A stretch of DNA of 64,000 nucleotides from Bacterioplanes sp965233665 (GCA_965233665.1 CBDDTG010000008.1:1-64000); one strand, 5' to 3'. Positions 50,397 through 59,685 are shown, counted from the first letter of the stretch. Numbers and translations are program-made. The notes: generated by a model not told the origin, from the sequence alone.

Positions 50397-51260
50397 GTGA
50401 CAGTACGGGGTGCGGGCGTGGTTTTGACCTGCTTTTTTAAAACCGCGATGACGCTGAGCATGCTGGCATTGACGGGCTGTGCTTCATTAAGCAGTTTGTA
50501 TTTTTACCCGCAGCAAGTGTGGATTCAAACGCCTGCCAATGTCGGGTTAGCTTATGAAGATGTTCAGCTGCGCGCCGACGATGGCACTCAGTTACATGCC
50601 TGGTGGCTGCCGGCTAAGCAGCCTGGAGAATGGGTAGTGCTGTTTTTACACGGCAATGCAGAAAACATTTCCAGTCATTTTCGCAACGTCGACTGGCTGC
50701 CGGCACAAGGCGTGTCGGTATTGGCGCTCGATTATCGTGGTTATGGTGCATCGGAAGGCAACCCGGTTTTACCAGCGGTGTTTATGGATATTGAAGCGGC
50801 AGCGGCTTGGCTGCAGCAGCATCACCCTGAGAAAAAACTAGCGGTGTTGGGGCAAAGCATTGGCGCGGCTTTGGCGGTGCCTTTTGTGGCCAAAGCACAG
50901 CAGCGCTATGGCATTGATGCCCTGATCCTGGAAGCACCGTTAGCACGCTACAGCCAGGTAGCGCGCCATGCGCTGAGCAACAGTTGGGTCGGCTATCTGT
51001 TGTGGCCGGCCACTTGGTTGTTGCCGACGGGTTGGGATCCGATTGATTACGCGGCGCACATTGATGTGCCGGTGCTGGTGATGCACAGTCCAGATGACGA
51101 GGTGATTCCTTATCAGCAGGGTCAGGCGGTGTCTTCAGCGCTGGTAGCGCGAGTGTGCTGGGTTGACAGTCGCGGCCCCCACATCGGCAGCTACCTGTTG
51201 CCCGAAATGCGTGCTCACACACTGAACTTTCTGCAACAGGGTGTGTGCCCAAAAAATTAA
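50397..51260 (+). CDS. Lipoprotein alpha/beta hydrolase
   Basis: A 287-aa hydrolase with an N-terminal lipobox LTGC (Cys28, Ala at +2), so probably lipid-anchored in the outer membrane facing the periplasm. The fold is clear: VLFLHGNAENISSH (oxyanion region), LDYRGYGASEG, elbow GQSIGA (Ser152), acid near Asp232 in MHSPDDEVIP, and His260. It resembles the BEM46/YfhR-type serine hydrolases. The substrate is unknown. The start is GTG; an in-frame ATG at 50448 would shorten the signal peptide too much. The gene starts 49 bases after the DUF4105 gene. Confidence 0.85.
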   Translation: MTVRGAGVVLTCFFKTAMTLSMLALTGCASLSSLYFYPQQVWIQTPANVGLAYEDVQLRADDGTQLHAWWLPAKQPGEWVVLFLHGNAENISSHFRNVDWLPAQGVSVLALDYRGYGASEGNPVLPAVFMDIEAAAAWLQQHHPEKKLAVLGQSIGAALAVPFVAKAQQRYGIDALILEAPLARYSQVARHALSNSWVGYLLWPATWLLPTGWDPIDYAAHIDVPVLVMHSPDDEVIPYQQGQAVSSALVARVCWVDSRGPHIGSYLLPEMRAHTLNFLQQGVCPKN

Positions 51261-51303
51261 CCAAATGGTTAGGTTCTGCGCGGGTTGGCGCCACGAATTA
51301 TGC

Positions 51304-51333
51304 TTCCCATTGCAGGGAGCTTTCGGCTATAAT
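51304..51333 (+). promoter_or_regulatory. Candidate guaB promoter
   Basis: A perfect -10 box TATAAT (51328-51333) with a partial -35 TTCCCA (51304-51309) 18 bases upstream. The bases after the -10 box are GC-rich (GCCGCGCC), as at growth-rate-controlled promoters, which is how guaBA is regulated in E. coli. Confidence 0.6.
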
Positions 51334-51370
51334 GCCGCGCCTTCTACATTCCCGTTCTGGAAGGCACTCT

Positions 51371-52855
51371 ATGTTGCGAATCGCTCAGGAAGCACTCACA
51401 TTTGATGATGTGCTATTAGTCCCCGGCTACTCTGAAGTCCTGCCCAACCAGGTTTCTCTGACCACCCGTCTGACCAAAAACATTACCTTGAATGTGCCTT
51501 TGATTTCGTCGGCGATGGACACGGTGACCGAAGCTCGTCTGGCCATTGCCATGGCGCAGGAAGGCGGTTTGGGTGTCATCCACAAAAACCTCACCGCCGA
51601 GCAGCAAGCTGCTGAAGTGCGTAAGGTGAAAAAATACGAAAGCGGCGTGGTGATTGACCCCATCACCGTCAGCAGCGGCACCAGTATTCGTGAGCTGTTG
51701 GCCATGACTGAGCAGCACAATATTTCTGGTATGCCAGTGGTGGATAACGGCGAGCTGGTGGGCATTGTCACCAGCCGTGATGTGCGCTTTGAAACCAACT
51801 TGGACGCCAGCGTTTCTAGCGTCATGACCCAGCGTGATCGTTTGGTCACCGTCAAAGAAGGCACCAGCCCCAGCGAAGTGCAGAAACTGCTGCACGTCAA
51901 TCGCATTGAAAAAGTCCTAGTGCTGGACGATCAAGGCAAGCTGACCGGTCTGATGACGGTGCAAGACATCGAAAAATCTCGTGCCTACCCCAACGCTGCG
52001 AAAGACGACAAAGGCCGTTTGTTGGTGGCGGCAGCCGTGGGCACAGGTGCTGGCACTGAAGAGCGCTGTGAACTGCTGGTCAATGCCGGCGTTGATGTGA
52101 TCATTGTTGATACGGCTCATGGCCACACCAGCAATGCCTCTGGCACCGGTGTGATTGATCGTGTGCGCTGGTTGAAAGAAACCTACCCACAAGTGCAGGT
52201 CATTGGCGGCAATATCGCTACCGCTGCCGCGGCTATTGATCTGGCCAAAGCCGGTGCCGATGCCGTGAAAGTGGGCATTGGCCCAGGCTCTATTTGCACC
52301 ACCCGAATTGTTGCCGGTGTCGGTGTGCCGCAGATTTCTGCCATCGCTAATGTGGCAACTGCCATGGAAGAGTACGGCGTGCCGGTCATTGCTGACGGTG
52401 GCGTGCGTTACTCGGGCGATATTGCCAAGGCCCTTGTCGCTGGCGCCAGCGTCATTATGGTCGGCTCTATGCTGGCCGGTACCGACGAAGCGCCGGGCGA
52501 AGTTGAGTTATACCAAGGCCGTGCATATAAGTCGTATCGTGGCATGGGTTCTTTGGGCGCCATGGGTCAAAGCCAGGGCTCATCGGATCGTTATTTCCAG
52601 GATAAAAAAGCCGGTGTTGATAAACTCGTGCCAGAGGGCATTGAAGGTCGCATCGCGGTGAAAGGCCCCGCCTCTGCGGTGGTGCACCAATTAATGGGCG
52701 GTGTGCGTGCGGCCATGGGTTACACAGGTTGTGCCACGGTCGATGAAATGCGTACCAAACCTGAGTTTGTCAAAATCTCAGCCGCCGGTATGCGCGAGTC
52801 CCACGTGCACGATGTACAGATTACAAAAGAGGCCCCGAATTACCGTCTAGGCTAA
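51371..52855 (+). CDS. guaB: Inosine-5'-monophosphate dehydrogenase
   Basis: Oxidises IMP to XMP with NAD, the first committed step to GMP. The 494-aa protein starts MLRIAQEALTFDDVLLVPGYS, carries a pair of CBS domains (residues 95-210), and has the active-site loop GIGPGSICTTRIV with the nucleophile Cys near 309 and the flap RGMGSLGAM. The frame is open 42 codons upstream, but ATG 51371 has GGAAGG and the family N-terminus. It is followed by guaA after a hairpin. Confidence 0.97.
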   Translation: MLRIAQEALTFDDVLLVPGYSEVLPNQVSLTTRLTKNITLNVPLISSAMDTVTEARLAIAMAQEGGLGVIHKNLTAEQQAAEVRKVKKYESGVVIDPITVSSGTSIRELLAMTEQHNISGMPVVDNGELVGIVTSRDVRFETNLDASVSSVMTQRDRLVTVKEGTSPSEVQKLLHVNRIEKVLVLDDQGKLTGLMTVQDIEKSRAYPNAAKDDKGRLLVAAAVGTGAGTEERCELLVNAGVDVIIVDTAHGHTSNASGTGVIDRVRWLKETYPQVQVIGGNIATAAAAIDLAKAGADAVKVGIGPGSICTTRIVAGVGVPQISAIANVATAMEEYGVPVIADGGVRYSGDIAKALVAGASVIMVGSMLAGTDEAPGEVELYQGRAYKSYRGMGSLGAMGQSQGSSDRYFQDKKAGVDKLVPEGIEGRIAVKGPASAVVHQLMGGVRAAMGYTGCATVDEMRTKPEFVKISAAGMRESHVHDVQITKEAPNYRLG

Positions 52856-52896
52856 TTCGGTGGTGCCACCGCTTAAGGCGGTAAATAAACAACTCA

Positions 52897-52922
52897 GGGG
52901 ATGATGCGTCATCCCCGTTTTT
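52897..52922 (+). terminator. Hairpin with T-tract between guaB and guaA
   Basis: GGGGATGA / TCATCCCC with loop TGCG is followed by GTTTTT, a standard intrinsic terminator form. A second, upstream structure (CCGC / GCGG near 52869-52880) is possible. As guaB and guaA are normally co-transcribed, it may cause partial termination that lowers guaA output. Confidence 0.75.
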
Positions 52923-52945
52923 GCTTCTATTCGATGGAATAATTT

Positions 52946-54526
52946 ATGTCCCAAGACATTCACGCTCAGCGCATTTTGATTCTTGATTTCGGTTCTCAAT
53001 ACACTCAGCTGATCGCCCGTCGCGTGCGTGAAATTGGTGTGTTCTCCGAAATTCGCGCCTTCGATATGAGCGAAGAAGAGATTCGTGAGTACAACCCCAG
53101 CGGTATTATTCTGGCCGGTGGCCCAGAGTCCGTCACCGAAGCAGGCTCTCCTCGCGCGCCGCAAGCGGTGTTTGAAATGGGCCTGCCGGTATTGGGTATT
53201 TGCTACGGCATGCAAACCATGGCGGAGCAGCTGGGCGGTAAAGTAGAAGGCTCCAGCATTCGTGAATTTGGCTACGCCCAGGTGCAGGTCGATGGCGATA
53301 GCCGTTTATTGCACGACATTAAAGATCACGTCGATACCGACTCTGGTAAATCCTTGCTCGATGTCTGGATGAGCCACGGTGATAAAGTCGTTGCCATGCC
53401 AGAAGGCTTTGAGCTGATGGCCTCTACGCCAAGCTGTGCCATTGCTGGTATGTACCACGCCGAGAAAAACTTCTTTGGCGTGCAGTTCCACCCTGAGGTG
53501 ACGCACACCTTGCAGGGCAAGCGCCTGTTAGAGCACTTTGTGCTGGAAATTTGTGGCTGCGACGCACTATGGACGCCCGCCAAAATCATCGAAGATCAAA
53601 TTGAGCGGGTACGCGCTCAGGTAGGCAGCAATAAAGTATTGCTGGGTTTGTCTGGCGGTGTAGATTCATCCGTGGTGGCAGCGCTGTTGCACAAAGCCAT
53701 TGGCGATCAGCTGACCTGTGTGTTTGTTGATAATGGCCTGCTGCGCAAAAACGAAGGCGATATGGTGATGGACATGTTCGCTAAGAACATGGGTGTTAAA
53801 GTCATTCGTGCCGATGCCGAAGCGCTGTTTTTGGGCAAACTGGCGGGCGTTAGCGATCCAGAAGCCAAGCGCAAAGTCATCGGCAATACCTTTATTGAGG
53901 TATTCGATGAAGAAGCCGCCAAGTTAAAAGACGTTCCTTTCTTGGCTCAGGGCACCATTTACCCAGATGTGATTGAATCGGCAGCGGCGAAGACCGGCAA
54001 GGCCCACGTGATTAAATCACACCACAATGTCGGCGGTTTACCTGAAGACATGAAAATGGATCTGGTTGAACCACTGCGCGAACTGTTTAAAGACGAAGTG
54101 CGCAAAATTGGCTTAGAGCTGGGTCTGCCATACGACATGGTGTACCGCCATCCGTTCCCAGGCCCGGGCTTAGGCGTGCGCATTTTGGGCGAGGTCAGCA
54201 AAGAATACGCCGATATTCTGCGTGAAGCCGATGCCATCTTTATTGAAGAGCTGCACAATGCCGATTGGTACCACAAAACGTCCCAGGCGTTTGCGGTATT
54301 TATTCCACAAAAATCCGTCGGTGTGGTGGGCGATCAGCGTCGCTATGAATGGGTCATTGCTCTGCGTGCAGTGGAAACCATCGACTTTATGACGGCACGT
54401 TGGGCACATTTGCCATACGAGCTGTTAGAAAAAGTCTCTAACCGTATTATTAACGAGATCGAGCATGTCTCCCGTGTGACCTACGACGTATCGTCTAAGC
54501 CACCGGCCACCATTGAGTGGGAATAG
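52946..54526 (+). CDS. guaA: GMP synthase (glutamine-hydrolysing)
   Basis: Aminates XMP to GMP. The 526-aa protein has the class I glutamine amidotransferase domain with nucleophile Cys86 in GICYGMQ and the His/Glu pair in QFHPEVTH, the ATP pyrophosphatase domain with LSGGVDSSV near residue 235, and the C-terminal dimer domain ending in PPATIEWE. It starts 90 bases after guaB. Confidence 0.98.
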   Translation: MSQDIHAQRILILDFGSQYTQLIARRVREIGVFSEIRAFDMSEEEIREYNPSGIILAGGPESVTEAGSPRAPQAVFEMGLPVLGICYGMQTMAEQLGGKVEGSSIREFGYAQVQVDGDSRLLHDIKDHVDTDSGKSLLDVWMSHGDKVVAMPEGFELMASTPSCAIAGMYHAEKNFFGVQFHPEVTHTLQGKRLLEHFVLEICGCDALWTPAKIIEDQIERVRAQVGSNKVLLGLSGGVDSSVVAALLHKAIGDQLTCVFVDNGLLRKNEGDMVMDMFAKNMGVKVIRADAEALFLGKLAGVSDPEAKRKVIGNTFIEVFDEEAAKLKDVPFLAQGTIYPDVIESAAAKTGKAHVIKSHHNVGGLPEDMKMDLVEPLRELFKDEVRKIGLELGLPYDMVYRHPFPGPGLGVRILGEVSKEYADILREADAIFIEELHNADWYHKTSQAFAVFIPQKSVGVVGDQRRYEWVIALRAVETIDFMTARWAHLPYELLEKVSNRIINEIEHVSRVTYDVSSKPPATIEWE

Positions 54527-54528
54527 AT

Positions 54529-54557
54529 AAAAAGAGCGGCGTTGCCGCTCTTTTTTT
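54529..54557 (+). terminator. guaA terminator
   Basis: GAGCGGC / GCCGCTC with a 3-base loop flanked by A5 and T7 starts 2 bases after the guaA stop codon. The next gene's ATG lies 12 bases beyond it. Confidence 0.92.
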
Positions 54558-54568
54558 GGATAATAGCA

Positions 54569-55420
54569 ATGCACCCCAATAACCCCCATCAGGGCGAATA
54601 CCCCATGGCCGAGCTGCTGCAGGCGTTGCCTGAACTGCAGCAATTTACCCGCTTGGGTAAGCGCGGCCAGACCACCATTGATTTCACCCACGCCGATGCG
54701 GTGCTGTGTTTGAATCGTGCCTTATTAAAGCACTATTACCAGATAGATCATTGGCAGATTCCAGCGGGCTATTTATGCCCACCGATTCCTGGGCGGGCAG
54801 ATTATGTTCACAATCTGGCGAATATCATTGCCGAGTTGGATTGGCCCAAGCCGGTAACCATTTTAGATATCGGTACCGGTGCCAATCTGATTTACCCAAT
54901 ATTGGCCGCTCGCAGCTTTCGCTGGCGGGCAATAGGCGCAGACATTGACCCAGTGGCAGTGGCGAGCGCCAAAGCCATTGTTGCTGCCAACCCGATATTG
55001 CGTGGCAAGATCGACATTCGCCAGCAGCCCGGCAAAGGGATTTTGCGTGGCATTATTAAAAATGGTGAGAAAATACATGCCACCTTGTGTAATCCACCGT
55101 TTTATCGTGATGCGGCTGAGGCCGAGCGTCATAATCAGCGCAAATGGAAAAACTTGGGGCAAAAAACCGGTCAGCGCAATTTTGGTGGCCAGCACAATGA
55201 ACTGTGGTGCGACGGCGGTGAAGCGGCATTCTTAAAGCAAATGATCGATGAAAGCATCGAGTTTGCCGGGAAGGTCGGTTGGTTTACCAGTTTGGTAGCG
55301 AGCCATAAGAACATTCCAGCATTGCAAGGGCGACTTAAGGACGTTAACGCTGCTGAGGTACGCGTGGTTGAAATGGCGCAAGGGCAAAAACGCAGTCGCT
55401 TAATTGCTTGGCGGTTTTAG
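54569..55420 (+). CDS. rlmF: 23S rRNA (adenine-1618-N6)-methyltransferase
   Basis: A 283-aa SAM-dependent methyltransferase for A1618 of 23S rRNA. Motif I is LDIGTGANLIYP, the acidic SAM contact GADIDPVA, and the catalytic NPPF motif is in LCNPPFYRDAAEA. KRGQTTIDFTHADAVLCLNRALL and WQIPAGYLCPPIPGRADYVH are typical of RlmF. ATG 54569 gives the family start MHPNNPHQGEYP; the open frame continues upstream through the guaA terminator, which is not coding. Confidence 0.93.
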   Translation: MHPNNPHQGEYPMAELLQALPELQQFTRLGKRGQTTIDFTHADAVLCLNRALLKHYYQIDHWQIPAGYLCPPIPGRADYVHNLANIIAELDWPKPVTILDIGTGANLIYPILAARSFRWRAIGADIDPVAVASAKAIVAANPILRGKIDIRQQPGKGILRGIIKNGEKIHATLCNPPFYRDAAEAERHNQRKWKNLGQKTGQRNFGGQHNELWCDGGEAAFLKQMIDESIEFAGKVGWFTSLVASHKNIPALQGRLKDVNAAEVRVVEMAQGQKRSRLIAWRF

Positions 55421-55453
55421 TCTAAATAAAGAAGAATAGGTTTGGAGTAGGTG

Positions 55454-56380
55454 ATGGCGAAGGACAGCAAGGTTAAAAGATCGCGTATTTTATGGCTGGG
55501 TTGCCTATTGTGCTTGGTAGCCGCAGCCAATGCCGAGATTTATCGTTATCAAGACGAAAATGGCCGCTGGGTCTTTAGCGATAAAAAGCCAGAAAAAGAT
55601 CAGCCAGTTGAAGCCGTCGAGGTAAAAATTACCAAGCCGGCTCAGCATACGCCTGAGCTGTATGAAAAACGCCAAGGCCAAATGCGTCAGCTGTGGTTGC
55701 ATAACCCCTATTTTGCGCCGGTGCAGGCAGCGGTGCGCTCCGCTATGTTTGAGCACGGTCATAAAGTGCTGATGTTAGAGCCTAACAGCCATACCTTGGT
55801 GGGCGAAATTGATAAGCCATTGCCAGCCTATGAACTGGGCTATGCCATCGGCTCGCCCAAAGCCAAGCACAGCGATGTGTTGTATCGCATTCCTTTGCCA
55901 GAGCAGCAATTTTTTCAGGTCACTCAGGGCTTTGGTGGTCAGTTTTCTCATAACCACCCCAGTGGTTATCACGCCATTGATATTGCCATGCCCATTGGCA
56001 GCTATATTCATGCAGCCCGCAGCGGCACCGTGATTTGGGTAAAAGACGATTATCACTTAGGCGATGCCCAGCAGTTCTTTTTAGATAAAGCCAATTACGT
56101 ATCTGTGCTGCATGACGATGGTACTTATGCTGTGTATGCGCACATCTTGCAGGGCAGTGCGATGGTCAAACCCGGCGAGCAGGTCAAGGCGGGTGGTGCT
56201 TTAGCGCGCTCTGGTACCTCGGGATATTCCACCGGGCCGCATTTGCATTTTGTGGTGCGTCGTAACGCCGGCTTTCGCAACCTCTCTGTGCCGTATCAGT
56301 TTGCCGATGAGCAAGGCAGAGCTTTTGTACCAACGCGCGGTATGAAGGTAAGCGGCAGTGGGCGGGCCAGCAAGCCGTGA
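55454..56380 (+). CDS. Exported DUF4124 / M23 peptidase-domain protein
   Basis: A 308-aa protein with an N-terminal hydrophobic segment (WLGCLLCLVAAANA), a short DUF4124 domain (EIYRYQDENGRWVFSDKKP), a middle domain and a C-terminal LytM/M23 domain: YHAIDIAMPIGSYI with His and Asp ligands, then GPHLHFVV. The zinc residues are kept, so it may be an active endopeptidase. GGAG stands six bases before ATG 55454, preferred over GTG 55451. It is convergent with lldR, 4 bases away. Confidence 0.87.
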   Translation: MAKDSKVKRSRILWLGCLLCLVAAANAEIYRYQDENGRWVFSDKKPEKDQPVEAVEVKITKPAQHTPELYEKRQGQMRQLWLHNPYFAPVQAAVRSAMFEHGHKVLMLEPNSHTLVGEIDKPLPAYELGYAIGSPKAKHSDVLYRIPLPEQQFFQVTQGFGGQFSHNHPSGYHAIDIAMPIGSYIHAARSGTVIWVKDDYHLGDAQQFFLDKANYVSVLHDDGTYAVYAHILQGSAMVKPGEQVKAGGALARSGTSGYSTGPHLHFVVRRNAGFRNLSVPYQFADEQGRAFVPTRGMKVSGSGRASKP

Positions 56381-56384
56381 GTTA

Positions 56385-57155
56385 TTAACCTCGCCGCATT
56401 AATCCTATGCGCCGCAGTGAGCGCTCGGCGTGGGTGGCAAAGCGGCTGCTTTGCTGCAGGGTTTCTTCAACAAAGGCCAGGTGATCATTGACAGCTTGCT
56501 GAGCGGCGAGTGCATCGCGCGCCAGGACGGCGTTTTTCATTTTCTCGTGCTGATTGCGAATGGCGGCGCGGCGGTCTTCTTTGATGTACAAAAACTCCAA
56601 ATTGGTGGCAATGGTCTGTTTGAATAAATCAAATAGGGCACGCATGGAGTGCAGCAATACGGCGTTGTGCGAGGCTTCGGCGATCGACAGGTGAAAGCGC
56701 CAATCTAATTCCGCCTCTTCACTGGCGCCAATGCGCTGCTCATGGCCTTCGAGCCAGTCTTGGTAGCGTTGCTCGATGATTTGCAAGTCGCCATCGGTGG
56801 CGCGCAATGCGGCGTAATGCGCGGCGACTTCTTCTAATGCGTGGCGAAACTCTAGCAAGTCGTAATTAAATTCCGGATGGCTTTTAAACAGCTGGCTGAG
56901 TGGGTCGACAAAGGATATGCCGATGTCATCGGAAATAAAGGTGCCGCCACCTTGGCGGCGCACCACCAGCGATTTGGCCTCCAGCTTTTGCAGTGCCTCG
57001 CGTAGCGATGGCCGTGATACCTCAAACTGCGCTGCCAGCTCACGTTCGGGGGGAAGTTTTTGCCCGGGCGATAAGCTGCCCTCCAAAATCATGCTCTCCA
57101 GTCGCTCGGCCAGGATATCGGAGATTTTGCTTGCTTTAATGCTGTTTTGAGACAT
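56385..57155 (-). CDS. lldR: FadR-family regulator of lactate genes (PdhR/LldR type)
   Basis: A 256-aa GntR/FadR-type repressor. The winged helix spans residues 10-78 with GQKLPPERELAAQFEVSRPS and KSLVVRRQGGGTF, very like PdhR. The C-terminal FCD domain holds metal/ligand histidines in HLSIAEASHN and the C-terminal NDHLAFVEE. It is divergent from lldEFG-dld and likely represses it, releasing on lactate (LldR-like) or possibly pyruvate (PdhR-like). The sequence is nearer PdhR, but the context favours lactate control. The facing operator is listed separately. Confidence 0.85.
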   Translation of the reverse strand: MSQNSIKASKISDILAERLESMILEGSLSPGQKLPPERELAAQFEVSRPSLREALQKLEAKSLVVRRQGGGTFISDDIGISFVDPLSQLFKSHPEFNYDLLEFRHALEEVAAHYAALRATDGDLQIIEQRYQDWLEGHEQRIGASEEAELDWRFHLSIAEASHNAVLLHSMRALFDLFKQTIATNLEFLYIKEDRRAAIRNQHEKMKNAVLARDALAAQQAVNDHLAFVEETLQQSSRFATHAERSLRRIGLMRRG

Positions 57156-57289
57156 GGCAGACGCTCTGCAGTGCTAGAAATGGTATGTCAGATGCGACCA
57201 AGGTCGAATGCGTGCAAGGCCCCTGCGCGCCGCTTGGCATTGACCAATGCCTGGCATCTGCGTAACTTAGTCAAATAACTAATTGGGCA

Positions 57290-57304
57290 AATGGTATTAC
57301 CAAT
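57290..57304. promoter_or_regulatory. Operator for the LldR/PdhR-type repressor
   Basis: AATGGTATTACCAAT contains the perfect palindrome TGGTnnnACCA (57292-57302), the FadR-subfamily consensus, and matches the PdhR box ATTGGTnnnACCAAT at all but one position. It lies 80 bases before lldE in the 227-base divergent gap. A looser half-palindrome around 57181-57190 (TGGTATGTCA) and the inverted repeat CGACCAAGGTCG at 57195-57206 may be secondary sites. Confidence 0.8.
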
Positions 57305-57382
57305 TTTGATGGCTGGCAAGCCGCACGGTTTTGCTCCGCGAAATGAGACCTTGGCCACGCCCAACAAAACGAGAACCTAGCC

Positions 57383-58156
57383 ATGGCACAGCAACCGTTT
57401 ACGCGCTGTCGTGATTACCCAGCGCGCCCCCAGCAAGTGTATTTAATGGGCACTTGCTTAGTGGATAGCTTTGATCCGCAAGCTGGCATGGATGCCATTC
57501 AGTTTTTACAGCACCACGGCGTTGAGGTGCTGTTTCCGCAGCAGCAATCGTGCTGTGGTCAGCCGGCATTTAATTCGGGCTTTGATGATGAAGCGCGCCA
57601 GGTGGCGCGCCAGCAGTTAAAGGCGTTTGCTGCTGACATTCCTGTGGTGGTGATGATGGGCTCCTGTGCCGCCATGCTGCACTGTGATTATGCGCGCTTA
57701 TTCGAAGGCCAGCCGGAAGAGGCGCAGGTCAAAGCATTGGCGGCGCGCACCTTTGAATTCACTGAGTTTGTGGATCGAGTGTTGTGTTTACCGCCATTGC
57801 CGGCCTCTGGCGAGCGTGTGGTATTGCATACCTCCTGCAGTGCGCGGCGCAGCATGGGCGTGGCGGACTGTCATCAGCGGGTATTGCAAAACAGCGGTGT
57901 TGAAGTGGTCGAGCCAAATCGTGTGACTGAGTGCTGCGGCTTTGGTGGCACCTTTGCGTTAAAACAAGGCGATATTTCCGCTGCTATGGCCTTTGATAAG
58001 GCCGAGGCGGTGGCGGCTTGCGGCGTTGATACTTTAGTCAGTGCCGATTGCGGTTGCTTAATGAATATTGGCGGCACTTTGGCCAAACAAGGGCGGCCCA
58101 TGCAAACACGCCATATTGCCAGCGTATTGTGGCAGCGGCTGGAGGCATCGCGATGA
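57383..58156 (+). CDS. lldE: L-lactate oxidation protein LldE/LutA
   Basis: A 257-aa CCG-domain protein, one of three subunits of the iron-sulphur L-lactate dehydrogenase. The two cysteine-rich motifs are SCCGQPAFNSG and ECCGFGGTF, each preceded by a further cysteine-containing stretch (LMGTCLVDSF; LHTSCSARR). First gene of the operon; it overlaps lldF by 4 bases. Confidence 0.94.
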   Translation: MAQQPFTRCRDYPARPQQVYLMGTCLVDSFDPQAGMDAIQFLQHHGVEVLFPQQQSCCGQPAFNSGFDDEARQVARQQLKAFAADIPVVVMMGSCAAMLHCDYARLFEGQPEEAQVKALAARTFEFTEFVDRVLCLPPLPASGERVVLHTSCSARRSMGVADCHQRVLQNSGVEVVEPNRVTECCGFGGTFALKQGDISAAMAFDKAEAVAACGVDTLVSADCGCLMNIGGTLAKQGRPMQTRHIASVLWQRLEASR

Positions 58157-59685
58157 CGGTAGAAAATTTTGAGCCAGCATTGATGATGGCTGACGTCGAT
58201 AACGATGAAAAAGCCTTTGCCGATCTGCGCCAGCGCCACTTTAAAGCACGGGCACAATTGTCGTTAGAGAATGAGCAGCTGAGGGGCAGTTTTTTAGGCG
58301 CGACGGATTTTTTACAGGCCAAACGCCGTTCGGTATTTGAAGATGCTAGCGAACTTGAGCAGTTGCGCGATCGCGGTCAAGCCATTCGCCAGCAAAGCCT
58401 GGCGCAGTTACCGGATTTACTCGAAACGCTGGAAAAAAACCTCACGGCCAACGGCATTCAAGTGCACTGGGCCGAAACCGCAGAGCAAGCCTGCGCCAAA
58501 GTGCACGCTATTTTAGCCATGAACAAATCGCGCACTGTGGTGAAAGGCAAATCCATGGTGAGTGAAGAAATTGAGCTTAACCATTACTTAGAAAAGCAGG
58601 GCATCGAATGCCTGGAATCGGATATGGGCGAATATTTGGTGCAACTGGCGAAAGAAATGCCATCGCACATTATTATGCCCGCCATACATAAAACCACGGC
58701 ACAAATCGCACGCTTAATGCACACTCGCGCCGAGCGCAGCGATGGCCAGCCCGTGCCGTATACAGAAAATGTCGATGAGCTGATCGGCAATGCCAGAGCG
58801 ATTTTGCGCGATAAATTTGCCAGCGCCGATGCCGGTATTTCTGGCGTCAATATGGCCATCGCCAATACCGGCACCTTGTGTTTGGTTGAAAACGAAGGCA
58901 ATGGTCGCATGAGCACCACGGCGCCGCCGATACACATTGCTATTACCGGCATTGAAAAAGTGGTGGCCGATTTGGCCGACGTGCCTGACTTGCTCAGCTT
59001 GCTCACCCGCAGCGCTACCGGGCAACTCATCAGTACCTATTTTAATATGATCTCGTCGCCGCGTAAGGCAGGGGAGTTGGACGGCCCTGAGCAAGTGCAC
59101 CTGGTATTGGTCGATAATGGCCGCTCGCGTATGTTCAATCATCCGCAGTTAAAACCTACTTTGCAGTGCATTCGCTGCGGCGCCTGTATGAACCATTGCC
59201 CAGTATATGCACGCATTGGCGGCCACGCCTATGGCTCGACTTACCCTGGCCCCATAGGCCAAGTGGTGACGCCGCAAATGCAAGGGTTGGATAAACAAGG
59301 CGAACTGGTGTCGGCTTGTACCTTAAACGGTGCCTGCGGCGAGGCCTGCCCGGTGCGCATTCCACTGCCTAAATTAATTCGTGAATTACGCCATGAAGCC
59401 AATTCGACAGCGCCAGCCAGTGAGTTGGATATTCCCGGCAAAGGCAGTCAGCGCCATTTAGGCGAAGCCTTAATTTGGAAGGGCTGGGCCTTGGCTCATC
59501 AATACGGGCCTGTGTACCGCAGCATGACCTGGGCGTTAAGTCGTGGCCGTTCGTTAATGCCGCATCGTTTAGGTGCTTGGACGGCGACTCGTACCATGCC
59601 CATACCGGCAGCTAAAAGTTTGCACGAATTGGCCAAAGCAGCGGGCATAAAGCAACAGCCTTCGGGCGCGGAGGAGCCATCATGA
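58153..59685 (+). CDS. lldF: L-lactate oxidation iron-sulphur protein LldF/LutB
   Basis: A 510-aa protein with an N-terminal LUD domain (KGKSMVSEEIELN, TGTLCLVENEGNGRM) and two 4Fe-4S motifs, CIRCGACMNHCPVY near residue 338 and CTLNGACGEACPVR near 388. GGAGG precedes ATG 58153, which overlaps the lldE stop; the open frame upstream is not used. It passes electrons from lactate oxidation to the respiratory chain. Confidence 0.94.
   Translation: MTVENFEPALMMADVDNDEKAFADLRQRHFKARAQLSLENEQLRGSFLGATDFLQAKRRSVFEDASELEQLRDRGQAIRQQSLAQLPDLLETLEKNLTANGIQVHWAETAEQACAKVHAILAMNKSRTVVKGKSMVSEEIELNHYLEKQGIECLESDMGEYLVQLAKEMPSHIIMPAIHKTTAQIARLMHTRAERSDGQPVPYTENVDELIGNARAILRDKFASADAGISGVNMAIANTGTLCLVENEGNGRMSTTAPPIHIAITGIEKVVADLADVPDLLSLLTRSATGQLISTYFNMISSPRKAGELDGPEQVHLVLVDNGRSRMFNHPQLKPTLQCIRCGACMNHCPVYARIGGHAYGSTYPGPIGQVVTPQMQGLDKQGELVSACTLNGACGEACPVRIPLPKLIRELRHEANSTAPASELDIPGKGSQRHLGEALIWKGWALAHQYGPVYRSMTWALSRGRSLMPHRLGAWTATRTMPIPAAKSLHELAKAAGIKQQPSGAEEPS

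Noticed and set aside
57195..57206. CGACCAAGGTCG palindrome as the main operator of the lactate operon
   Set aside because: Its spacing does not fit TGGTnnnACCA; the site at 57292-57302 fits exactly, so this is at best secondary.
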